Source: Uloborus plumipes (taxonomy: Eukaryota; Arthropoda; Arachnida; Araneae; Uloboridae). From it: DNA of 64,000 bases. Shown in pieces: positions 46,373-58,501 of this stretch. The DNA lies in assembly GCA_038373865.1 (NCBI GenBank), contig JAXGGA010000456.1, positions 124,001 through 188,000 of the forward strand, read 5' to 3'. The notes under the pieces were generated by a model. That model was not told the origin of the DNA. It saw nothing but the letters and a program-made list of their open reading frames with translations, and ran no database searches. The translations under genes and the position numbers were made by a program. The first letter of the stretch is position 1. Every line of letters begins with the position of its first letter.

Positions 46373-49300
46373 TAAAACTGCTTTAGTTTAATACTAATGT
46401 GTTTATTCTGCAACGGCACTGATTTTCTCCATGGGAGCGTCTCATTTATTATAATCATTTTTTTTTCTCCAAGGAGAAGCTCAGTGCGTCAAGAAAAAAA
46501 GAAAGCAAAGTGTGAAAATGGTGACTGAATCATTTAACAAGGTTAGCATATTCTCATTACCTTATTTATTTTTTTTTATTAACACTCTAAGAGTACAACG
46601 AAATTCCTCCATGTTGTATTCCTGTAATATATGCATATATTTGAATTTAATTAGCACGTAATGAGCATTTTAGAAAGTTTTGAACTTGTAACTGAATATG
46701 AAGACATTTGTAGTACTTCTATTTGTGAAATGAAAGATACTTCCATTTTTCCTATAGTGGGAATAATTAATAGATCTACTCAAAATGAAACACTCCATTC
46801 GTTTTGGTAATTACTTGTTACTACTTTGTAGAAAAAATGATGTAAAACCAAAATATTAAAAAAACAATACTATAGAAAATTGAGACAGTTAGAAGCAAAG
46901 GGAAGTAAGTAGACAGTTTAAAATTTTGAGTAAAACGTGTTTGAAGCTCTGATTCCAGGTAGGCTTTTACTGATTCTTTTCCAACTCAAACTGTATCGCA
47001 GCACCTTCTAATGCTACTAGTTCTACCGCATGCTCCAGAAATAAGATTGGTTTTTCTACTATTTGTATACTAAGCATCTCCAAATTTTAGGTTTTGACAC
47101 TTGCATCTTCCGCTTCTCGCTGCTTCAGTTATGTGGCTGCACAAGTATTAAGCGTAAACTATTTCAATTTACAAGCACGTTTATTTCTATAAAATAGTAA
47201 GGCATAAACTTTTATTTCATACCATTTATTATTTTTGGTTGAATAAAAAAATAAAGAAATAAGCAATCAGATGCTATACTTTGGAAAATGTTTTCTTAAA
47301 ATGACTAAAATTTGACGCCTAGTTAAATATTGTGTGTAGTCAATCACGAAAGAAAGGAATACTAATTCCTCCAAATGTGCAATCTTTCATCCAAAAATGA
47401 AAAATAAATAGTTGAGCGAATAAAAAAGGAGAAAATTATCTCTAAATAATAATCTTTTTTCGTTTATTCTTTAAAACTTTCGTTATAATCTTCTGTTAAG
47501 CTTCTTAATATCACTAATAGTGTTACATTTTCTGTGTGCTTACAAGAAGAAATAGACGTAGGTTCGAACGAATACTACGGAAATTATTGTTCTACGAGCA
47601 AAAACTATTTTTGCATAATCAACAGTTTGTGTGGGATAGTTTTCATAATTTATCTCTAAGTTATAATGCAGTTTTGAATTATCTTCTAAGCGATAAAACC
47701 TGAATTTAACTCATACGACCGTATAATCAGTACTAAGTACTTTTAAGTGTTTTACAATTGTTTTTACGTTTGGGAACTAAAGAAAACATTCTAGTTACCA
47801 GCCCGGACTCTGTTTTAATTTATAAATCACTAAAAATAGATTTAAAGATTAGAAAAATACTATCATTTGTGAAGATTAGCTTTATTTTGGGATGCAATTT
47901 TCATTAACATACTTCTAATTGAGTGTCTTAACAGCTTAGAAAACAATGACGATATATCCGAAATCCCGTTAACAGGATATTGCTTAATAAATCAAGCATA
48001 CAGCAAGGGTAGTGAACTGTTGCTTAAAAGAGAAATTATTCTTCATTAGAATTAGCCACTGTGTGTGATGAGCTTTAGTGCGTGCTTCATTTAGTCTAGC
48101 AGAGTTTTATTTAGAATCGTTCAATTGCGTGGAACTTTTTTTAACTCTACGGATTTAGATTTGTTAAAATGAAAATCCGAGGTTAATTAGTTTTAGGAAA
48201 GGATGGATAAATACAAAATTGAGTTGAATTGAAAATGTATAACATAGTTTTTTCCATCAGGCTTTTTATGAAAAACTGGCAACAAGAAAGGAACTACTCT
48301 ACTGTGAATGCGAAATAAAGCGCTCGTGTTTTATTGATTTTAGTACTGTTTATTATTTTTATTTCGGATCACTCAGTAAGTTAGAGCTGTTATTTCTAAG
48401 CTATAATCAAACGACTAATACTAAGAGATAACTGAATCATCTTAAGATAGTTCATTTAAGTCTAGATTTAAAAAAAAAAAACAAACAAACAAAGAAACAA
48501 ACAACGCCTTAAACATTTTAAGACTTTTCAACACTGCGAGTCGTTTTTGATAAATTAAGATATGACACTGATTTGATTGATATGCAGAGCAGTCCAAAAA
48601 GGTGTGAAAAGATCATAGTTTAAAAAGTATGTTGACAAGTTTTGTAAAAAATTAATAAATAAAAAAGCAGGAATAAAAAGAAAAACATGAAAAATAAACC
48701 GATAAAGATACCGATAATGAATCTATTCAGGAAGATGCTTTTTTCTTCTTCACCTAATAAACGAACCAATATATTTTTTGATTGATTGAAGTCTGTAGAT
48801 AAACACTTGTAGTGCATTTATATAAATTAACTTTCTGTTGCTTTTGCTTCAAAATTTCGCTTGAGATCTTCCATCTGTAGCTAGGAGTAATGTTGTTTCT
48901 GTTACAGAATAAAATAAGCAACCACATTTTTTATTATTATCTTTTTATCATAATTAGGCGAAAAAGTGTGACGAAATTGTAATGTCCTCAATTTAATAAA
49001 TTATACAAACATGAAACATTCGCTCTCAGAGGAAAAAAAGTACGAGAAAAGTGTAACTTTTGGTTTTGGAATTCCGAAAAAAAGGTTTGCTGTTACAGTA
49101 ACTGTACATAGTGTGAAGGTCAGTTTTTTCACGTAAAAGTTTAGTACTGGACTGCTAAATTTCGCACACGAGAAAGCAAATACGGGAAGATTTAACTAAA
49201 AAATTTATTGCAATGATGAGCAACAAAAACCTCTATCTTAAAAATTTGTAAATTTTACTAAGACATATTAAGAGTTTATACAAAGAGGAGAAATGTTTTT

Positions 49301-49668
49301 ATAAACAGAATTGATGTACTCGATGGTTATAAAATCATCATGAAGCACCTATAGCAATAATTAAAAGCTAAAAATTTATTTGTTCAATCTTTTATTTCAT
49401 TTGGCATACGATCTTTAAATCTAGTGAAATGATACACTAGAATAGCCACCGTTTAGTTAAACAAGGCGTTTCCTTTAAGTTTTGAAGCACACAAATAACA
49501 TATAGTCTTGCGGAAATAAAACGTTATATGTTTCGGTTAAAAAAAGCATTATAAAAAAAAAAGGGAAAGGAAAGGAGGAGATAAAAATCCCTTTAATGTT
49601 ATGCAATTCACTTTTACTATACCACATTAGTTTTGCTTTATATTACACATCACATACATTTGGAATAT

Positions 49669-49706
49669 TATGCATCTGATTGCAGATGCATATCATGCGA
49701 TGATAT
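49669..49706. repeat. Two adjacent perfect palindromes
   Basis: TATGCATCTG and CAGATGCATA form a 10-bp stem with a 4-nt loop (49669-49692). Overlapping its end, ATATCAT and ATGATAT form a 7-bp stem around GCG (about 49690-49706). No neighbouring gene explains them. Confidence 0.8.
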
Positions 49707-52660
49707 CAATGAAAAAAAAATTTCCCCATGAAACAGATAGGAGTGTGACAGTATCATTTTAATAAACATATTTACGGAAGGAAAGACATGGTGGAAGTAG
49801 TTTTATTCATTCACAGGGAATTTCTGGGAATTCACGGAAGTAATTCAAGAACTTTTATTTCCAGCAAAAACCATTTCCACGTTATAACGGACAAAATATT
49901 TTCGCTTTCGGTACATAAATGAGACCTAAAAGCAGTAAACAGAAAGTATGCAACCCTCCGGATCCGATTTACTGTGCTTAGGAATAACGACTGTTAAAGT
50001 TCACAGCTTTCCTTAAACTGAAGCTTCCTGCTGAATGCTTTCATCTGGAGGGATAGAGATTAAGGGGAGAACTGGGGTGCCTGGGTATAAAGTAAGGCCA
50101 TTCTCATTAAGTCCACTTCCATTCATTACATAAATAGCAATAAAAAGATCCAAATGGTAGAGGAACTGCTTTCAGTGATGGGTCAGTGTGATTGCTGCAA
50201 ATTGCTCCGGGTTCAATAATAAAGCTATTGCGCAACTTGGCTAAGAATTTGTTTTAGTAAGCACCATGGTAACTAAGACGAAAACGCTAATATTCGTCAG
50301 ATTAATTCCGGAGCTGCTGTTGACTGGGCTCTGTAATTTCACAAAGCTAGACTTATTTCAGAAATCTGTTGAGCGAAGGTCGGTAATTACTCTTTATCGT
50401 AAAATACTAAAGCGTCTTTAGTACTAAATGAAAGCTTTTCCAAAAGCGGAAATTGCTTCAATATGGAAAGTACAACGGCTGGACCTGAAATTTTTTTTAA
50501 AGTTGTCAATGCTTAATTGCTGAAAAAATGAACGAGTTTCACCCTGCTTCCCAATTCTAAATGTCAAACTAATGAAACCTCTCTTATAAGAGCAAAATCT
50601 CAACATTTTAATAAATAACACTTAGTCAAAGGAAATGTTCCAAAATAACAGGCGTCAAACGTTTAACTTAGGTAGAGAACAGTCTTAAGATGTTACACAG
50701 TACAATTTTGTTGCTTTTAACTTTTGTTTCGGAATTTTATTTTTAGGGAGAAATGTCAGAAAATTGATAATAAATTGAATATTTCATCATTAAATGCAAC
50801 ACAACAAAGAGGGGCTAAGGTTTAAATGCAATTATTTTTTTACGATTCGATTGGATATTGGAATTTTCTATTGATAATTTAGCTTCAGAAAGACACGATC
50901 AGAGAATATTTATTATCAAGCTGAATTTAATTGAGTTTAACCGAAACTTTTCCCTATTAAAAGCGCCGAAATTAATTATCTACTTAAAGCAAATATTTTA
51001 TAAGGCGTTCATATTTACATTTTTTTTTAATTTTGAGACAAAACTCTCAATTCGTGAATAGCTTTCTCAAGACAATTGCCCATTTCATGAGCAACGTACA
51101 ATATTTACCTTTAAGAATTAGATTATCTAATTAGAATGAGATGGAAGGCTGATTGAAAGAAAACTATTTGCCGAATTATGCGTTTAACACATCGACAAAA
51201 GTCACTAAGATGATCAATGGTGAGGATATTGAATTTTGTCGAGATAACTTATTCTTACTTTTCAGTAATAAGAAGAAATATAATGAAATGCATCGTCACA
51301 AAAATCAAATATGCTGATTACTACAATAACTAATTGAATTGAAACTTATCTTGGTATACCTAACAATAGTTGCTTCCTAGATATTTTTTAAATGTTAAAT
51401 ATAGGGTTCTCAGTTCATTCCTAAGCATCTTGTTCAAAACATGCTGTTAACGTCAAAGCCGGTGTTAAGCAAATAACTTTTCAAATCATGTGAAATATCT
51501 ATGACACACGTAAACAAAGACCACAAGTAAATACGTATTTCAAAATGCAGTTTATGTGTTTAACAATTTTATGTTTTTAGTGATTTTAAGATCCTTCGAA
51601 TATATTGCTTGTTCTTCTCTTTAAAATAAATAAGCTTTTTAATCAGAGAATATGTAATTTGTCATGTATATTTTTAAAAACTCATTGTTAGTTTTTTTAG
51701 TAGATTTTTTGGAATTAATTCGGTTCAACTGGGCATTGACAGTTGAACTTTCGGCGTTACAAGGACTCTTTATTTAGCGTTTAGAAATTTAAGTGCACAG
51801 CATAACTTTCTCTTACAGACTTACACAGTCAAAAAATTTTTGTTCGAATACTTCAAATGTGCTAGTTTGTCACATAACTCAATTTCCGTGAGTAAAAAAG
51901 GTTTATTATGACAAATGAAAAACATACTTACAATTAATCGGCTTCTTATAACAGATAGAGCGTTCTTTTATCGTAATTCTAATCCGATTGATTCAAAAGT
52001 TTCTTTTTTGTTTCGTGTTGTAACTAAAACCACTTGCAAACAATTTCAGTTTTTGATTTTTTTTTCACCTTAATACGTCACTTTTTGCCAATCTGCAGTT
52101 AGTGGAGCAGGCTTTAATCAAGCATGAACGTAGTCATATGTCTCTAAATCGTTCATTATTTTGTTACTAATAAATTAGCATGAACTTAGTAGACACAAAA
52201 ACAAAATGTAAAACCTATGTGCTTTATTCCCAGTGAGAAGTCACTATACATTTCATCAAGGTGCACACCACTACAAATCTCAGTCCTTTTGCTCATAGTA
52301 CGGATTAAAAGTACCCGATCAAATGAGAAGTATTTATCGCAGCTGAAAGATGCTTCAATTATATGCTCAATAAAGAGATGAAGCGCTCTATTCAGAGCAG
52401 AATAAAAGGTCAAAGGTCAGTACTTTTCCCCAATCTCGTGTTCCTTTGATGAACGCAGTTTTCGAAAGGATTCAAACATACCTCATGGTAGGGTAATGGA
52501 TGGGAGAAGCGTAAAGGCTTTGTTTTTCTTCGGAGCCAACAGTAAAAACGTGCTCCCGCTCTCGCTGAGGATTAATTCTCTACGTACGTTGAATTGTAAG
52601 ATGCTCTAGTTGATCCCAAAGGAAAAGGATCCGTTTCAAAAAAATTTTATTAACGTTTCA

Positions 52661-53142
52661 GAACGATGGAGAGCGGAAGTGAGAGGGGGAAATCGGAATC
52701 TATTATCAAGTGTGTGACCGAGACAGTTGTGATTTTTTTTCTTCAATTGTTTCTTGACAACGTTGAGAACAAAGTGGTTGATTGTTAGCATAAAGTTGCA
52801 CTTAATCAACAATTAAGGGATCTGTGGATAGGTGCAACTGTCTTAAAACACAACACAAGAAAATGGTTTCAAATGCTTATTGAATGTTTAGATTTTGAAC
52901 GATGGAGAGCGGAAGGGAGAGGGGGAAATCGGTCCCAGGAATATATTATCAATTGATTAGAACGAGACAGTTTTGATTTTTATTTCTCAATCGTTTCTTG
53001 ACAACTTTAGGAACAAAGGGGTTGATTGTTAATGTAAAGTTGCACCTAAGCAACAATTAAGGGATCTGTGGATAGATGCAACTGTCTTAAAACGCAACAC
53101 ATAAAATGGTTTCAAATGCTTATTGAACGCTTTTTAGATTTT
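52661..53142 (+). repeat. Tandem duplication of a 236-bp unit
   Basis: GAACGATGGAGAGCGGAAG starts at 52661 and again at 52897. Both copies then share GAGGGGGAAATCGG, TTTCTTGACAAC, CAACAATTAAGGGATCTGTG and CAAATGCTTATTGAA. Copy 2 has small insertions. Within each unit GTTGCAC faces GTGCAAC (TGCAACT in copy 2), giving a spaced hairpin around the shared AATTAAGGGATCTGTGG. No coding frame is conserved. Confidence 0.92.
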
Positions 53143-56100
53143 GAAATGCTTTTCGTAAATTTAACTAATATAGTAGGTTAAAAAAAGAGAGAAGAGATGT
53201 ATCAGAAAATTTTAAGCATTTTAAATTTAAATTTTCATTTCAGTTTGCATTTATTTAGGGTGGAATAAGATTTTAGCTATATTCACAGCCTAGTATAACA
53301 GTTACAGTGTTCTGTTCAAATTATTATTTTTTAAAATAGCTTTAATCAAATTCATTTCATGAAGAAGGAAAATTTTGTGTGATTTAAATATATAGTGGAT
53401 AGCTACATATGTAAGTCTATTTAGCTTAAAAGCAAAATTTTTTCACTTGCTATGACTGAAATCGTGAAGCTAAAAATTTTGATTAAAGCACATAAAGCCC
53501 CCATAAATCTGTTGAAAGCGAACTCAGCTATGTTTACACAGTGCACACAAACTGAGGCTGATTGAAGCACTAACATGTCTTAAAATGTCACTATAAATAA
53601 CTGATTAGTACGATAACAAACTGAAGACCTGATTATCTTTTTTTAATATTCCTATATAATAATGAACTTTCTTGCTGAAAACAGGTTAGTATATTATTTT
53701 TTATTCTTACGTGAAATGCTACCTGCGGTGTCTTTGAAACAATAATTAGCTGTCAAAAGAAATATTACCTTTATAATTAGTTTGACGATAATTTAAAATT
53801 CAAGACAAACTATAAGATGAAATGAATGCTAATTAAATTATCTTTCTTTTAGGGTTGAGTTTGATTTTAAAAGTGAAATTCTTCTAATGCTTCAGAAATC
53901 GTATACCAGGAAGAATAATAATTATTCTTTTAAATTCTCACGGACAAGTTAATTAGCTAAATTTTAACAGGAAAATTATATTTAATAACTTTAGAAACAC
54001 CATCTGGCTTCCGTATTTAAGACCATGCTCCGTTTTTTATCAGATGGACGTCAGATTTTTTATATTAGGTACGATTATTAAAATCACGAAGTCTTGAATA
54101 TAAAATTTTGATCAAGAAAGTTGAAATTCAATTTTTGCTGTTCGTACGATGCGAATTTAAATTTAAATTATTGTAACAAAAATACTCTATTCATAATAAA
54201 CATAAATTCTGTTTTCAATAAAACAAAAATAAAGAACATAATTCTCAAAAATACGAAATTGCTTTTGTTTGTGTTTCATCTTCAAAATCATTGGCGGCCT
54301 AGACAAATTGCTAGATTTGGAAGAATTGAGTCAACTATTTCCCATCTGTCTCTAATGCTTATTTTGTGTATCTGTTGCGCACATGAAATTTTTCATAATG
54401 AATTTCTTTGCAGTGAAAAAATATAAATATTTTGTGATTTAGAGTCACATACGGGATATTCAATAGCAAGATACAGTGGAAGGACCCTTAAGCAATTACT
54501 TAATCTGATTTCTTTTTTTGCATGTGAGAGCTATAAAAAACCGAAATATGTAGACATTGAAAAAAAATATTACCTGTTGAAAGATATTTTCTATATCAGA
54601 AATTTTATTTTGAGGGGGCTGAGTTTTTGAACTTGCAATCCTTTAATTCATTGGATTTCCAAAAGGTATTTAAAAACTTTTCCAGAGATGACTTACCTGA
54701 AAAATAAAAAGCAATCTATTAGATACATTAAAAATATTAATAATACTAATATTTATAAACGACGGGAATAAGTACTGTGAAAAAGTTATCAAGAAATTGT
54801 TTCATAAAAATGTACCGGAACGTAGGTTAAAAATATCAGGGTTTTGTTTGCCCCTAGGTAATTGCTTCCTATCTGACTAAACTGCATTTAACACACAAAC
54901 CTGTATCACGTGGAGCGTGGTATTATTTACAACTTAATATTTTTTTCGCTTTTGCAAACAAAATAAATCTTTCAACTCAAAGAAATGAAAGGACCCACTT
55001 TCTGCTTTTTGGATAAATGAAATGATTTCAAGTTTCAAAATGCTTCGTCCGTGTATTCGGCTCACATAATACAGAAAAATACTTTAATATTTCCTTTTGT
55101 AAATGACCATAAAATAATACTTTCATTTGGTAAAATCAATATCTGCAAGAGTTATTGATATTACCGCTTAGCCAAAAATCGGGCACCTGCAGAAATCGTA
55201 AACGCAAGTTGACAACAAATGAAGATGAACAATATAAAAAAGCGCAATAGTAAACTCCTAAATTGTTAGGAAGTAATAAAATCAGACGAATATTTTTGAG
55301 TCACGAAAGTTAACGGAAACTACTTCTACTAAGATCTAAAGAGAGGCAGTAAATTTTAATGAACGTCAAAGAAATCTTTACATGTTCCAAAATTTTGCCA
55401 AAACAAGTTCTTCTGATGTCCATTTTGAGCAAGTATTAAAATACTACACTTTATTTGATTCCCAAACACCTTGAGTTTTTACTTTTATGGTTTATGTCAG
55501 TGAATGATTTTGAAGTGAATGAATGAGGGAATATGACTTCTTTATAGCGTCTAACATTGGTGCGCAAGCATGTTTTAGTTAATATGACATGAATTACTTT
55601 CATGAATATGCATTGATTCTGAATAATCTGCTGCATGTCTCAACAATTGCAAAACAAAAACTAAAAAAACGCAAGTTCAAGAGGTTTCGTTCTCATCATC
55701 TTTAACGAAAACGAAAAAAAGAACGAAAAATATTTTTTTAAGTGCTTTATGTGATAAGTTAAATATAAAACAAAAGCCAGAGTACTGACAAAATATAAAC
55801 TAGTCGCCTAACACTTTTAAGAACCATGCGACGCATGTTTCACTAAGTTAACTATCGAATTCAAATAATTCAAAAAAATATTGTTCCCATGTTACTGAGA
55901 CATCAGAATCCTAATTTCAGCAAAAAAGGGTTAAAGAAATATAAAAATATGTAAAATAAAAAACAGCGCACATTCAGTAGATCTGCATTTATACTCTCAC
56001 ACTTCTACTTTTAGTAAAAATTCCTTTTTAATTGAAGATTAAGCTTAGGCAATGTCATTAATTATTCTGAAATATACGAGTTAAATAATAAATAATTAAA

Positions 56101-56204
56101 AGTTCAGAAAAGTTGCATCTCAGACACACACGTTTCATCCATTTGCGCAAAATCTACTGAACCATTTCACAACAGACCTCATTATTTAATAGTTTGATGC
56201 AAGG
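53143..56204. other. AT-rich non-coding stretch
   Basis: No gene recognised. The plus-strand open frame at 54121-54426 (101 codons) is rich in Asn, Ile and Lys, as expected for translated AT-rich DNA, with no recognisable domain. Confidence 0.5.
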
Positions 56205-56835
56205 AAGCTGAGTCGGAGGACAAATGAACGACTCCGCTTGAGTTCCGACTCCTGCAGTTTTGGAGAATTCAACTCCGACTCTTTTACCCTAAAACAGTCC
56301 GAATCTGTCTCTATGATTTCGATTCTAAATCCACAGCCTGACAGAGATCTCAGACGGACTCGGGGGATTTGACCCCAACTCTAATGCTCTGCAAAAATAG
56401 ATGTTGTTTTTACAGTATAATACAGCTAATTTTAGAGTAACAAACTATAAAAATAGCTAATTTTACAGTAACAAACTGTAAAAATAGCTAATTTTACAGT
56501 AACAAACTGTAAAATTGCTGCTTCACAGTAAAAAAACTTTAAAATTGATAATTTTACAATTTATTACGGTGAACTGTACAGTTTCAAACTGGAACCTCTG
56601 CTGCCAGTATTATACTGTTGTTTTTACAGTATAATGCAGCTAATTTTGGGGTAATAATCTGTAAAATTGTGGTAATTAACTGTAAAATTGTTAGTTTTAC
56701 AGTTTATTACTGTGTATTTTACAGTTTTAAACTGGAACCTCTGCTACCAGTATTATACTGGAAAAACAACAGTTTATTTTTCCAGTGTACATTTGAAGTC
56801 TTGGACTCCCGACTCCGACTCCACAGTTTTGGTTT
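56205..56835. repeat. GACTCC-type repeat interrupted by an inner element
   Basis: The outer repeat has CCGACTCC-type words: GAGTCGGAGG, CGACTCCGC, CCGACTCCTGCAGTTTTGG (about 56246), and after the inner insert CCGACTCCACAGTTTTGG (about 56812). TCCGACTCC-rich dispersed repeats are common in arthropod genomes. Their class (possibly SINE) is not clear here. A weak B-box-like GGATTTGACCCC lies near 56366. Confidence 0.55.
56402..56790. mobile_element. Inner repeat dense in ACTGTAAAA / TTTTACAGT
   Basis: A unit beginning TGTTGTTTTTACAGTATAAT occurs at 56402 and 56616 (214 bp apart). Both copies end with CTGGAACCTCTGCT and CCAGTATTATACTG. The first copy contains three 31-bp subunits of AGCTAATTTTACAGTAACAA-type (from 56424, 56455 and 56486); the second is shortened. 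TTTTACAGT or its complement occurs about ten times. The final ACTGGAAAAACAACAG is roughly the inverse of the start, so the whole may be an inverted-repeat MITE with internal tandem growth. Confidence 0.7.
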
Positions 56836-58274
56836 ATGTATAAAAATATTACACACTATGCTGCAAATCGTACGGTCCTTAGAGGATTAAAAATGAATTT
56901 AAATAGTATTCATGAAAAATTTCCATCAACTTTAGCTGAAAAAGTGAAAAAGAACACAATGTTTAAACAAATGTTCGCTGTAATTTATTTGAAGGTTTTC
57001 TCTCTGAATGAACTGGAGTTTTACAGCAACGACGGCGGTAGCCTTAAATTCCATCAATCTTATTTTTGAGGTCCTAGGGTATCTTTGAACATTTTAGGGG
57101 TGGACTCGAGCAATTCATCATGAGTCAGACGTTTATCTTGGCTAAAGTGCACATCCTCTTCCAAGAGGATTTAGTCTTATCACGGTTAGATCGATTGTTT
57201 GTGAGATTAGCAAGAGGAGGGAGAATTAATGTCTTCTGGTTTTTCATTTCTTGAGGAATTTACTTTATTATTTATTGAATGAGTGTGCATTTCTCAAATA
57301 TTTAAGTCTCCCATTGTCCAGTAAGTTCAATAATGAAATGAACGACTTTAGCAAATTAATTAGAGCATTATTCACGAGGCGAGACATCAACATAAGGAAT
57401 ATTTCTTATCAAACAATAAAAGTATTGAGAGCATTGCATTGGACATTTAAGAAATATGAATTATTTTAAAAGAGTTGAAGCACTTAATTGCAGCATATTT
57501 ACATAATTATAGAATTATGTACGTATATAAATGCTAAGTTAGTTACATAATATTGAAAAGCATTGCAGACTACAAAACGTTTTAAATTTAAAGTTATACA
57601 CAATTTAAAATGCAAATACTGTTTTAAACAAATATAAAAATATTGCTGTCATTCAGAGTAACTTTAATCCCTAATTTCTCTATTTTAAAGGACTACATTC
57701 ACATTTTAGTAGTTTTATTTTATCTGTTGGCCTAAAAGGAAAGAAAAATAATTGAAACTAATCATACTGTAACATCACTAAAAAAAGAAAGAGTTTAGGA
57801 AGTTTTGAAGTTGCTGTATGCAAGATGCTTTTAAGTAGCCACTTTGCTATGATCGAGAGAGCGGTTCCCTCATAGACAACATTTTAAAAGTAAAACACGT
57901 CACCTGCTGCATAAAATAAAACTAAAACGCAAATGAAATTTAAGGACTGGGGACTTTAAAGTTTGGGAAATCATGTTCAACTGCTTGTTTTAGCACCTTA
58001 ACTTTCAGCACAGTTGAAAACTTCTTCTAGATGAATTATTACTTAATACTCTTTCAGAAAAATATTTAGTTATAACCGATACTGCAGATTTCAAGGAGAT
58101 TGATTATGTTAAGAATTACTTATTCTTAACATAATTTCTAGAGAAAAGATCCATATTTGTATGTAAGACGTTTATGTAAAGCCTGAATACACTATTTTAA
58201 AATTACTTTATTAATTAAAGAAACTTTTGACGTAGACGAAACATTGCTAAGCTCACTTTTATGTCATGTCTATT
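56836..58274. other. AT-rich non-coding stretch
   Basis: No gene recognised. A perfect hairpin ATTATGTTAAGAAT / ATTCTTAACATAAT with a 5-nt loop lies at 58103-58135, and a smaller ATCCTCTT / AAGAGGAT near 57154. Confidence 0.5.
58103..58135. repeat. Perfect 14-bp-stem hairpin
   Basis: ATTATGTTAAGAAT (58103-58116), loop TACTT, ATTCTTAACATAAT (58122-58135). It has no T-run or neighbouring gene that would make it a terminator. It could be a small foldback remnant. Confidence 0.8.
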
Positions 58275-58278
58275 TTAA

Positions 58279-58497
58279 CCCATTAATACCTGACATTTTT
58301 TTTCCAAAGATATTTTGTATACTGGTTACACGGCTACAGAGCACACTTTGCAATGATTATGTGCTACAATCTGTTAATAGTAAATTGAAATTACACCAAA
58401 GTAATGATTGAACACTATTATTTCGTTGAAAAGTTCATTTTTGGTAAATTCAAACTTTTTGGACCGTCCCTAAAAAGGGACGCTAGGCATTAATGGG
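58279..58497. mobile_element. piggyBac-like MITE, 219 bp, TTAA-flanked
   Basis: TTAA lies at both sides (58275-58278 and 58498-58501). The ends are CCCATTAATACCTGAC and, read inward from the right, CCCATTAATGCCTAGC. The TTAA target and C-rich ends followed by ATTAATGCC fit piggyBac-derived MITEs. An inner hairpin GTCCCTAAAAAGGGAC lies near the right end. Non-coding. Confidence 0.88.
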
Positions 58498-58501
58498 TTA
58501 A

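Larger units (their letters stand above)
46121..52660. other. Long AT-rich stretch without recognised genes
   Basis: No gene, tRNA or element end recognised over 6.5 kb. Features seen are an AAAT-type microsatellite (46328-46372), a CAAA-type run near 48481-48505, and adjacent palindromes at 49669-49706. A solitary GGGGAGAACTGGGG at about 50072 resembles the GGGGAGA element ends but has no partner. Small open frames throughout have no recognisable domains. Confidence 0.5.

Noticed and set aside
50072..50085. GGGGAGAACTGGGG resembling the GGGGAGA element ends
   Set aside because: No inverted partner, TA flank or repeated word was found nearby. Probably chance or an unrecognisable fragment.
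54121..54426. 101-codon open frame
   Set aside because: Asn/Ile/Lys-rich composition typical of translated AT-rich DNA, with no motif.
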